Of a DNA stretch of 61,573 bases, positions 7,925 to 15,913 are shown piece after piece. Under the pieces are notes generated by a model. It was not told where the DNA came from and did not search any database. It saw nothing but the letters and a program-made list of their open reading frames with translations. How positions within the stretch are numbered: the first letter of the stretch is position 1; each line of letters opens with the position of its first letter. A program made the translations under genes and the position numbers. Origin of the DNA: Bacteroidales bacterium (GTDB lineage: Bacteria > Bacteroidota > Bacteroidia > Bacteroidales > Muribaculaceae); the NCBI GenBank assembly GCA_900769345.1, contig CAAGGJ010000092.1, positions 1 to 61,573 on the forward strand. Direction: 5' to 3'.

Positions 7925-10429
7925 TTATATGCCATTTACCACAAAATTGCGTATTATGCAGTCGGAGCGCTCACCCTTGGCGACGCGAAGTCGAAGGGTG
8001 TGGCGAGTAGGAGTAAGTTCGGTGCCGAACATATACACCCAAGGCAGATGCACGAAATCGCTCCATTCGGTATGCGTGTCGATAGTTTTGAATGGCTCGC
8101 CATCGATGCTGTATTCAAGCACACAAGCGTTAGGACCACATACGCAGAAAATTCCCACAGCGCGACCTTCAAATTCGAGAGAAAGAGAAGCACTGGGCTT
8201 GTCGGCAACCAGCATAGGCACATGCACAAATCCTTGGCGAGTCTCAACGTTGATGGTAGGAGTCCAATCATTTACTATTCGCCAACCTTTTAGCCCCTTA
8301 GCCATGGAGATATCTATGAATTTGCCTTTTTCGTAACAGAATGGGTCGAGAGGCGTGTCGGGCAGATTGTGTTTGCGGCTCATAAATTTAGCTACATCGC
8401 CGCTCCATTCCATATCGAAGAGATGATTGATGGCAGCGGCATATATTTTGTGCCCATTCCATGAAGGATGAGTTCCGCCAAAATAATTCCAATCGAACTC
8501 GCCGTTTCTCATTCGGCAAGCCACCTCTTCGGCAAGATTAATAGATGGAATAGAATAGTAATTTGCCATGCGCTCGTGATTCATAATCACATCGGGCTGA
8601 ATGCCGCTATTGAGCATGGGTATAAATGGGTCGTGGATAAAGTGCATCATCACAATATCCATTTCGGGCGAAATGGAGCGAGCGTGGCGAATTATGCCCT
8701 CCATACCGCGAGTTTGTGCTATGTAATCGAAGTGATTGCCGTCATCGTTTACGGCAGCCTCTACAAACATCAAGTCGGGAATACCTTTTTCAAGCACATC
8801 ATGCTCGAGACGGAAGGCGTGAGGTGTGGTGCCTGTAGATGATATTCCAGCATCGATAAAAGTAAATTCGGTGTCGGGGAAACGCTGCTTGAGGTCGTCC
8901 TTTATCATATTGCGCCAACCACGCATTTCGGTTATTGAGCCGCCTAAAAAAGCCACGCAACCGCGATGCTCTTTCTCAAATTTGAGATAAGAGTTTTGAA
9001 GTGAGCAACGGCGGTTTATCACTTGCGACATTTGATAATCGGGTTGATTCCGCACTATAAAGTCGACCACAGGTTCGGGATTTTCGAGGCTGTGAGGATG
9101 GTGGTCGCATCCTGGCTTGAGGATGACCTCTACCAATCCGCCGAGATTTCGGAAACGCTCTGCCACAATTTTCATATTGTCGACATACGGCACTACTTTG
9201 TCGCTATCACCGCAAACAGCAATAACGGGGATATTTGCATTAGCTATGGGCTTGAGGTTGTCGATAGGATTGCCTTTGAAGTTAAAAGCTTCTTGTTCGG
9301 TAATGCCCCATTCTACTAATAAATCGTTCCAAAGCTCGGTGCTGCGGCGTTTAGGCCAGCTGAAGACGTTGCAAACGGGAGCATCTACATAGATACAAGC
9401 CACCTTATCGGGATTGACGGCTGCCCAGTTGAAAGCAAACAAACCGCCACGGCTGAATCCTTCGAGTGTAACCATGGGCGATAGGTGGTAGTATTGACAC
9501 ATAATGTTATAGAATTCGGTGCCTAAACTAACAGAACGCGGGCTGCCGTATAGGTGAGTCAAGTCGTAGTAAACTACATGAAAGCCTTCTTTGAGAAGGG
9601 CTATATCAACCGAAGGAAATGCGGCGAAAAAGGCCGGACGCCATATCCAAGGATTGCCTTTGGCTGCCTTTCGGGGTGTTACCACTATGGCTTGGCGTCC
9701 TTGGAAAATAAAATCGTAGCGGTCATATCCTTCCCAAACAGATTTGCGACCGGGGAATGATTGGCGACTATAGGAGGGAGGTTCGTTGCCTGTAATTGTT
9801 CGATAGAGAGAAGAAGCAATCACTGCAGCACCTTCTTCAGATGGGTGCACTCCATCGGTATAAAAGTCGGGGTGAGGCTTCATGGCAGCATAAAGGTCGA
9901 TGACTTCAATATTGCGTTTCCGAGCAACGCTGCGTATTTCGGGAATAATGCAGTTGACAATCACGCTGTCGCGGATGCCGTAGGTGTGGGGTGCTGCCGG
10001 AATAGGAAGGCAGAGATAAATGCGAGGATGAGAAGGCAATGACTGCAAGTCGGATAGCATTTCATTGAGATTGGCTTTGAAATCCTTACCGAATTGCCAG
10101 TTGTGAGGCTTGCTATCGTTTGTGCCCAATTTTATGGTAATAATGTCGGGCGCAAACGCCTTAACTTCGCGATAGGCTGGTTCGTACATATAGGGATAAT
10201 CGCCTTTTTTTAGTAGAGTGCGACTATTCAGCCCGAAGTTCCTTACATCATATTCCGCACCTAACCATTGCGACAATATTCCTGGATAACTGTCTTGAAA
10301 TCTGTTTTCTATGCCTGCGCCATAGGTGATGCTATTGCCGATGCAAGCAATTTTCACACGGTCAGTGTGTTGAGCCGATAAACCGAAATAAACGGTCATA
10401 CATAAAGCTAAAATAATAATTCTATTCAA
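7925..10429 (-). CDS. Secreted three-module esterase: SGNH - alpha/beta hydrolase - SGNH
   Basis: An 834-residue exported protein (signal peptide ending near Ala19-Gln20) carrying three hydrolase modules in one chain. Module 1 (about 22-215) is an SGNH/GDSL esterase with GNSIT (Ser33), GTND and DGVHP. Module 2 (about 235-475) is an alpha/beta hydrolase with the nucleophile elbow GFSRGG, GDSDKVVP for the acid and GCDHHPHS for the His. Module 3 (about 490-690) is a second SGNH domain with GGSIT, EAAVND and GGTHPSWNGH. The last about 140 residues are beta-rich and may bind carbohydrate. All three catalytic sets look complete. Likely role: removing acetyl or other esters from complex glycans in the periplasm. 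Substrate unknown; no co-transcribed transporter is visible. Confidence 0.85.
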   Translation of the reverse strand: MNRIIILALCMTVYFGLSAQHTDRVKIACIGNSITYGAGIENRFQDSYPGILSQWLGAEYDVRNFGLNSRTLLKKGDYPYMYEPAYREVKAFAPDIITIKLGTNDSKPHNWQFGKDFKANLNEMLSDLQSLPSHPRIYLCLPIPAAPHTYGIRDSVIVNCIIPEIRSVARKRNIEVIDLYAAMKPHPDFYTDGVHPSEEGAAVIASSLYRTITGNEPPSYSRQSFPGRKSVWEGYDRYDFIFQGRQAIVVTPRKAAKGNPWIWRPAFFAAFPSVDIALLKEGFHVVYYDLTHLYGSPRSVSLGTEFYNIMCQYYHLSPMVTLEGFSRGGLFAFNWAAVNPDKVACIYVDAPVCNVFSWPKRRSTELWNDLLVEWGITEQEAFNFKGNPIDNLKPIANANIPVIAVCGDSDKVVPYVDNMKIVAERFRNLGGLVEVILKPGCDHHPHSLENPEPVVDFIVRNQPDYQMSQVINRRCSLQNSYLKFEKEHRGCVAFLGGSITEMRGWRNMIKDDLKQRFPDTEFTFIDAGISSTGTTPHAFRLEHDVLEKGIPDLMFVEAAVNDDGNHFDYIAQTRGMEGIIRHARSISPEMDIVMMHFIHDPFIPMLNSGIQPDVIMNHERMANYYSIPSINLAEEVACRMRNGEFDWNYFGGTHPSWNGHKIYAAAINHLFDMEWSGDVAKFMSRKHNLPDTPLDPFCYEKGKFIDISMAKGLKGWRIVNDWTPTINVETRQGFVHVPMLVADKPSASLSLEFEGRAVGIFCVCGPNACVLEYSIDGEPFKTIDTHTEWSDFVHLPWVYMFGTELTPTRHTLRLRVAKGERSDCIIRNFVVNGI

Positions 10430-10530
10430 AAGTAGTATATTTTGAGTATGATTACAAAGGTAACCAATATCGGCAAAATATACAAGATAGCGGCCCGTTA
10501 TTGTATAGAGAAGAAATAATGGATGTATGT

Positions 10531-11079
10531 TTACAGATAATAAAAATTATTGTAATTGAAATCGGTGAGTGTCGTGTGGGTGTCGTTGAGTTCGCGCAAG
10601 CGTTGCGGAATTTCGTTTAGAGGGACTTTTTCGTCGAACAAATGCCTGAGTCGGTTAGCTAATTTTATATTTTCGATGTCCAGCTCCTCTTGTGTGGTGC
10701 TGACATTATATAATTCAGCCTCCGACAACTCCGAGATTATCATCCCTGAGAACAACCCGTGCAGGCCCTCATTTCGGGCAAACAAATCGGCGTTGCACCA
10801 TATCCCCACAAGGTTTGCACCATGCTTGCGAAGATAATAGGCATGCGAATGGCCCACAATAATGCCGTCGAATAGCGGACTGCTGTCGTCGGTGCGATAG
10901 AATAAACCGCGGTCGCAGCCGTGACCGAGAAGCATTATGCGTTCCGACTGCGAAGTGTGGTGTAAAAGGTGGCGAATCTCGCTCGCCGGGCATGGCGAAT
11001 CGACCAATAGTGCCGCACACCCCGAGTAGAGTGTGCGTAGCATATCGGTAGTCTTATCTTTTGGATGGATAACTAACAT
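10531..11079 (-). CDS. Small conserved protein with caspase/CHAT-like His and Cys motifs
   Basis: 182 residues without a signal peptide or membrane segment. After an N-terminal IHPKD motif comes IMLLGHGCDRGLF (His53), then a strand ending VGIWCNADLF (Cys95), then NEGLHGLFSGMIISELSEA. This His-then-Cys layout, each after a hydrophobic strand, followed by a Gly-rich turn, resembles the dyad of clan CD peptidases (caspase, CHAT, gingipain). That is an inference from pattern only. Similar standalone proteins occur in Bacteroidota, from memory. The Nudix gene lies just upstream on the same strand, 46 bases away, so the two may share a transcript. No function is established. Confidence 0.6.
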   Translation of the reverse strand: MLVIHPKDKTTDMLRTLYSGCAALLVDSPCPASEIRHLLHHTSQSERIMLLGHGCDRGLFYRTDDSSPLFDGIIVGHSHAYYLRKHGANLVGIWCNADLFARNEGLHGLFSGMIISELSEAELYNVSTTQEELDIENIKLANRLRHLFDEKVPLNEIPQRLRELNDTHTTLTDFNYNNFYYL

Positions 11080-11125
11080 AATGTGTGTTGCTTGTTTTGA
11101 TTATACTATTTATTTCCTGCACTTA

Positions 11126-11818
11126 TCAGAATTCCAGCCGGAATCCTTTATTTTTCATCTCCTCATACATCTGAGGGTTAAAACTATAGAGAAAAGCCTC
11201 CTTTTTCGGCGAATTTCTCACGGTTTCGTCGAGTTGGTTGAGTATTCCGAGGTGAAGCATCTTATTATAGAAGTTGCGACGATCGAATTTTACGCCGAGA
11301 ATGGCTTCATAGAGTTGCTGAAGGTGCTTCATAGTGAATTTCTCGGGCAATAGTTCGAAGCCAATCGGTTCGAAGTGAATTTGCCGACGCAGTTCAGCCT
11401 CGGCGCGACGTAAAATCTGGTCGTGGTCGAAAGCTAAAGAAGGCACATCGCGAAGGTCAAACCACTGTGCGCGAGCTGCGTCATCACCTCCAATCACTTC
11501 TTGAATTTTCACGAGGGCATAATAAGCAATGGTAATTACTCGCTCGCGAGGGTCGCGATTGACATCTGAGAATGTGTGGAACTGCTTTATATAAGCATCT
11601 TTAAGACCTGTTTCTTCGCACAATTCTCGAATTGCACATTCTTCGGCGCTTTCATCCATTCTCAAAAATCCACCCGGGAATGCCCATTCTCCTTTAAAAG
11701 GCTCTATGCCGCGTTGCACCAAGAGTACCTTGAGATTTGTGCCGTCGAAGCCGAATATCACGCAATCGGTGGTAACACTCGGATGCGGATAGCGATAGTG
11801 ATATTTTAGTTCTTTCAT
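11126..11818 (-). CDS. Nudix-domain protein with C-terminal winged helix (NrtR/AraR-type regulator or hydrolase)
   Basis: 230 residues. The N-terminal Nudix domain (about 10-145) carries an intact Nudix box, GFLRMDESAEECAIRELCEETGL, matching GX5EX7REUXEEXGU. The C-terminal 80 residues resemble the winged-helix DNA-binding domain of the NrtR family (FTMKHLQQLYEAILG, KMLHLGIL). In Bacteroides a protein of this type, AraR, controls arabinose use; here GH3 and GH53 genes lie just upstream, so a role in pentose or arabinogalactan regulation is plausible but unproven. An ADP-ribose or nucleotide-sugar pyrophosphatase is the alternative. A -7 element (TAACTTTG on the minus strand) lies at 11844-11851. 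Confidence 0.75.
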   Translation of the reverse strand: MKELKYHYRYPHPSVTTDCVIFGFDGTNLKVLLVQRGIEPFKGEWAFPGGFLRMDESAEECAIRELCEETGLKDAYIKQFHTFSDVNRDPRERVITIAYYALVKIQEVIGGDDAARAQWFDLRDVPSLAFDHDQILRRAEAELRRQIHFEPIGFELLPEKFTMKHLQQLYEAILGVKFDRRNFYNKMLHLGILNQLDETVRNSPKKEAFLYSFNPQMYEEMKNKGFRLEF

Positions 11819-11947
11819 ATTGTGTTGTGTGTAATCTACGCAACAAAGTTATGCAATATTTTCGTTAATGCGAAATAATAATCACACAAAAATCAGAAAT
11901 TTTTCAAACTTTCGATTACAATGATGCAATGATATGAAAAATAAGCA

Positions 11948-11994
11948 AAGGACTGCGTGGAAAATAATGATGACCATTTTCTGACGCAGTCCTT
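11948..11994. terminator. Terminator hairpin after the GH3 gene
   Basis: An 11-bp inverted repeat (11948-11958 with 11984-11994) with an inner GAAAAT/ATTTTC pairing lies 54 bases past the GH3 stop codon on the minus strand. The spacer between 11819 and 12047 holds nothing else I can support apart from the Nudix promoter. Confidence 0.55.
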
Positions 11995-12047
11995 AGTTGT
12001 AGGGGAATAATGTAGAGACCTGAAGCAGGTCACCGCACATTCAATGA

Positions 12048-14270
12048 TTAAAGCACTTGATAAGCATCGCCCTCGAGGGTGAGTTGGCAAGAAACGCCTT
12101 CGCTATATTTTGGCTGTCCGCCACCAACGAAAATCGACATTTCGCCGGCATTCACCATCCAATTGCCTTCGTCGTTGGTAAGCGACAATTCGCGAGGAGT
12201 AAGTTCGAAGCTTATGGTCTTTGATTCGCCCGGATTCAAGTGAACACGCTTAAAGCCTTTGAGTGAACAAATTGGGATGATGCGATTGCCGTCTTGAGGA
12301 TGGGTGATGTAGAGCTGAGCAACTTCGTCGCCTGCTTTCTTACCTGTGTTGGTTACGGTGGCAGTGACAGTAACCGATTGGCCTGTGCCGGATTTAGCAG
12401 CGCATTTGATGTCGGAATAAGCAAATGAAGTGTAGCTCAAGCCGAAACCGAATGGGAAGAGAGGTTTGCCGCGGAAGTAGCGATAGGTGCGTCCAATCAT
12501 TGAGTAACTGTCGAATGGAGGAAGGTCGTCGACGCTTGCGTAGAATGTGATAGGAAGGCGTCCGCTTGGGTTGTAGTCGCCGAATATTATATCGGTGATA
12601 GCATCGCCGGCAGCTTGACCGCCATACCAAGCTTGAAGAATGGCATCGACATTGCGATTTTCCCATTCCATTGCTACAGCCGAACCGGTCATATTAACCA
12701 CGATGATAGGACGACCTGTTTTCTTCAATTCTTTAAGGAGCTGAAGTTGAACATCGGGGAGTGCAATATTGGAGCGGTCGCCACTGTTAAATCCGGCAAA
12801 TCCTCCTGCTCCGGCATCACCCGCTTCGCCTTCATAGTCGGCGCTGAGACCGCCAACAAAAATAATAACATCGCTCTTTGCTGCTTTCTTGGCAACTTCG
12901 GCAATGCTTGGCGCATTTTCGAGAGGCTTCACCAAACCGCATCCTTGCAAGTAATTAATCTTGATTTTGCCGGCGAATCGACGTTCAAGACTTACGCGAG
13001 GCGTGATGATGTCGGATGGAGTACCAAAATAGTTGGCAAGAAGGGTAGAGGGGTTGTCGGCGTTAGGACCAACAAGAGCGATACTCTTGATTTTCGAAGG
13101 GTTGAGTGGAAGAATGTTGTTCTTGTTCTTAAGAAGCACCATCGATTCCTGAGCCATTAGATAGGCATGCTTTTTGTGTGCATCACATTCCAACACGTCA
13201 CGACCGATAGAAGCATAAGGCACGCGTTCCTGGGGGTCGAACATACCTATTTTGAACAAAATGCGGAACAAACGCTTTAGGGAAGTGTTGACGTCGCGTT
13301 CGCTGTGCAAACCCTTGCGCACACCTTCAGCCAGCTGCTTGTAGAGATTGCCGCACTCAAGGTCGGTTCCGGCAAGGAGTGCATCGCTCATAGCAGAGGT
13401 GGCATCGGAGTGAGTTTTATGATGGTTGTAGAAGTCGTTCATAGCGCCGCAGTCGGTGGTTACATAGCCTTCGAAGTGCCATTGATTGCGAAGGATGTCG
13501 ACCATAAGCGGGTCGTTGCCGCAGCATGGTTGTCCATCGAGACGATTATAGGCACACATCACGCCATGCACACCGGTGCCTACAATAAGTTCGTGGAATG
13601 CAGGGAGATAAGTGTCCCAAAGGTCGAATGTAGAAGGACGAGCGTCGAATACATGACGAGAGCTTTCGGGACCGCTATGTACGGCGAAATGCTTGGCGCA
13701 TGCCACCGATTTCAAGTAATATGGGTCGTTGCCTTCGAGACCGCGCACTATAGCAGAACCCATCTTGGCGGTAAGATATGGGTCTTCGCCGTAGGTTTCC
13801 TGACCGCGACCCCAGCGAGGGTCGCGGAAGATATTGATATTAGGAGTCCAATAAGTGAGGCCACGATACTGAGCTATACCTTTTCCGGCTTTGAGAGCCT
13901 CGTTGAATAGGGCACGGCCCTCGGTGGCAGTGATATCACCCATTCTCTGCAATGCTTCGGTGTCGAAGGTTGCAGCCATGGCAATGGCTTGCGGGAATGA
14001 TGTTACTTTTTCGGGAGTTCGTGCCACACCATGAAGGGCTTCGTTCCACCAGTTGTAGGCGGGGATTCCGAGTCGTGGAATTGCGGGTGAAGCGTGTTTC
14101 ATCAATTGCACTTTCTCGTCGAGAGTAAGGCGACCGATAAGGTCGTCGATACGTTGCTCGAGAGGCAAGTCGGGATTGCGGAATGGCAATACCACCTCTT
14201 GAGCCATAGCGCTAAGGCCCGAAATAGCCAAGCAGCTTGAAACGAATAGTTTCCTAAATTTGGTTGTCAT
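12048..14270 (-). CDS. GH3 exo-glycosidase, xylosidase/arabinofuranosidase-like
   Basis: A 740-residue exported enzyme (signal peptide ending AMAQ, about residue 24) with the three GH3 parts: (beta/alpha)8 barrel (about 30-340), alpha/beta sandwich (about 380-600) and C-terminal fibronectin III-like domain (about 640-720). The nucleophile Asp is in YVTTDCGAMND. The motif NWWNEALHGVAR and the substrate loop HFAVHSGPESSRH are characteristic of the xylan beta-xylosidase / alpha-arabinofuranosidase branch. It probably trims plant hemicellulose oligosaccharides in the periplasm. The GH53 gene lies 103 bases upstream on the same strand. Confidence 0.9.
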   Translation of the reverse strand: MTTKFRKLFVSSCLAISGLSAMAQEVVLPFRNPDLPLEQRIDDLIGRLTLDEKVQLMKHASPAIPRLGIPAYNWWNEALHGVARTPEKVTSFPQAIAMAATFDTEALQRMGDITATEGRALFNEALKAGKGIAQYRGLTYWTPNINIFRDPRWGRGQETYGEDPYLTAKMGSAIVRGLEGNDPYYLKSVACAKHFAVHSGPESSRHVFDARPSTFDLWDTYLPAFHELIVGTGVHGVMCAYNRLDGQPCCGNDPLMVDILRNQWHFEGYVTTDCGAMNDFYNHHKTHSDATSAMSDALLAGTDLECGNLYKQLAEGVRKGLHSERDVNTSLKRLFRILFKIGMFDPQERVPYASIGRDVLECDAHKKHAYLMAQESMVLLKNKNNILPLNPSKIKSIALVGPNADNPSTLLANYFGTPSDIITPRVSLERRFAGKIKINYLQGCGLVKPLENAPSIAEVAKKAAKSDVIIFVGGLSADYEGEAGDAGAGGFAGFNSGDRSNIALPDVQLQLLKELKKTGRPIIVVNMTGSAVAMEWENRNVDAILQAWYGGQAAGDAITDIIFGDYNPSGRLPITFYASVDDLPPFDSYSMIGRTYRYFRGKPLFPFGFGLSYTSFAYSDIKCAAKSGTGQSVTVTATVTNTGKKAGDEVAQLYITHPQDGNRIIPICSLKGFKRVHLNPGESKTISFELTPRELSLTNDEGNWMVNAGEMSIFVGGGQPKYSEGVSCQLTLEGDAYQVL

Positions 14271-14373
14271 TTGTTTTGGGTTTAGTTAATAAAATAATAA
14301 AAATAAATACCATAAGCAGACATCTAATAGAGGTCTGCTAAACATAGAGAATTACTATAAAAAATTTAAACCC

Positions 14374-15621
14374 TTACATAGCTACTTTTTTGCCGTTGTG
14401 GATGTAGATGCCATGCTCGGTGGGACGCATAATGCGCTGACCTGAGATGGTGTACCACACATCGTCGGTATTTTCTACACAGTCGGTTGTTACATTTTCT
14501 ATAGATGCAGATTCTACAAATTTTTTCAAAGAACTAAGAGCGGCAGTGGCACGGCCGGTGCGACTGTCGAAAAGAGGGGCGTTGTACCATCCTGAAAGTG
14601 ATGTGCCCTTAGCGTTATATTCCATCCACCACCAGAAAAGACCTGTTACATTGTCATATTTGTTCAGCAATGAAATGAGGTCGACAGTGTAGTTGTTTTG
14701 TCCGGCATCGGTATATGGATATACGCTTGAATAGTCGAATGAAGTGCCCGGAATAGCCCAAGCATACGAGTATCCGGTCTCTACTATCATAATATCCTTT
14801 TCGGGAAATCCGTTGGTCATGGCATCGAGAGCCGATTCGAGCACCGAAAGTTTGCCATGCCAAGCAGGGTAGTAGCTGAGTCCTATGATATCGTAGTCGA
14901 TATCGGCATTTTTCATCTGTGTATAGAAGTTGGTGAGCACGTTGGTCTGCTGCACGCGTTCGGTGTGAAGAATCACTTTGGCATCGGGGCATACTTCGCG
15001 ACAAGCCTTAATGGCATTCGATAGGAGAGTGGTAAAGCGATTCCAGTTGGCCGAATTGCCCATATAGCACTTTTTGAGCGATGATGAAGATGCGTTGTAG
15101 GCACCCCAAAGCATTCCGTAACTTATCTCGTTGCCCGGCTGGATGAAGTCGGGTGTGGCGCCCGCTTCGCACATTTGTGTCAAGGCGTCCTTAGTGTATT
15201 CGTAGATTTTTTCGTAAAGTTGCTCGTCGTTGAGCGATACCCATTCAGCAGGAGTCCATTGCTTGGCGGGGTCGGCCCAAGTGTCGGAATAGTGAAAATC
15301 CAATATGAGATCGAAACCGGCATCTTTGATTTGTTTTCCAAGGCTTTTTACATATTCTAGGTCTTGACAAGCATTAGGATCCTTGTCGCTTCCTTCATAT
15401 TTGCTTGGATTGACAAACAAGCGAACTCGCATGGCGTTTAGGCCCTCATCGTGAAATAATTGCAGAGGTGACGAAACGCTTTGCCCTTGGTAATTGTAAT
15501 ATGTGGCTTTAGCATCGATATATTCAGGAAGCAATGAGATATCGCCACCAACAAATTTTTGTGCCGATGCAACACATGCTATGCTGAGTGATAACAATAG
15601 AAGTGATTTTCGAATACTCAT
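14374..15621 (-). CDS. GH53 arabinogalactan endo-beta-1,4-galactanase
   Basis: A 415-residue secreted endo-galactanase that cuts beta-1,4-galactan side chains of pectin. Signal peptide 1-20, then a GH53 (beta/alpha)8 barrel (about 22-350) with GGDISLLPEY at the start, MRVRLFVNP, LDFHYSDTWADP, acid/base Glu165 in QPGNEISYG and nucleophile Glu281 in IVETGYSYAW. The last about 30 residues (VWYTISGQRI ... GIYIHNGKKVAM) match the short beta tail found at the C-terminus of many secreted Prevotella/Muribaculaceae proteins and resemble a type IX sorting tail. A -7 element lies at 15644-15651 (minus strand). Probably co-transcribed with GH3. Confidence 0.93.
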   Translation of the reverse strand: MSIRKSLLLLSLSIACVASAQKFVGGDISLLPEYIDAKATYYNYQGQSVSSPLQLFHDEGLNAMRVRLFVNPSKYEGSDKDPNACQDLEYVKSLGKQIKDAGFDLILDFHYSDTWADPAKQWTPAEWVSLNDEQLYEKIYEYTKDALTQMCEAGATPDFIQPGNEISYGMLWGAYNASSSSLKKCYMGNSANWNRFTTLLSNAIKACREVCPDAKVILHTERVQQTNVLTNFYTQMKNADIDYDIIGLSYYPAWHGKLSVLESALDAMTNGFPEKDIMIVETGYSYAWAIPGTSFDYSSVYPYTDAGQNNYTVDLISLLNKYDNVTGLFWWWMEYNAKGTSLSGWYNAPLFDSRTGRATAALSSLKKFVESASIENVTTDCVENTDDVWYTISGQRIMRPTEHGIYIHNGKKVAM

Positions 15622-15913
15622 ATTCTTAACTGAAAGTTTGTTACAAAATTAGTGTATTATTTGCAAATAATCAAGCGTTAACAGCATTGAGACGCATATT
15701 TTTGACAATAACCGACTATATTTTTAAGTGGAAATAATATTTGGTTTGTAATCAAACCGTCACGTGCTACGCATTTTTTTGCTCTCTGTTTGCTGAATTA
15801 TTACATTTTGCTTACTTTTACAAAAATTATGCGTATAAAAATATCACTTAACAGAGATTATAAAGACCTGATTGTGAACCATCGACATCTAATTAATCAT
15901 CAGAGGTGAGAAT

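Noticed and set aside
11893..12090. 65-codon minus-strand frame after the GH3 gene
   Set aside because: It runs across the terminator and into the GH3 C-terminus in another frame.
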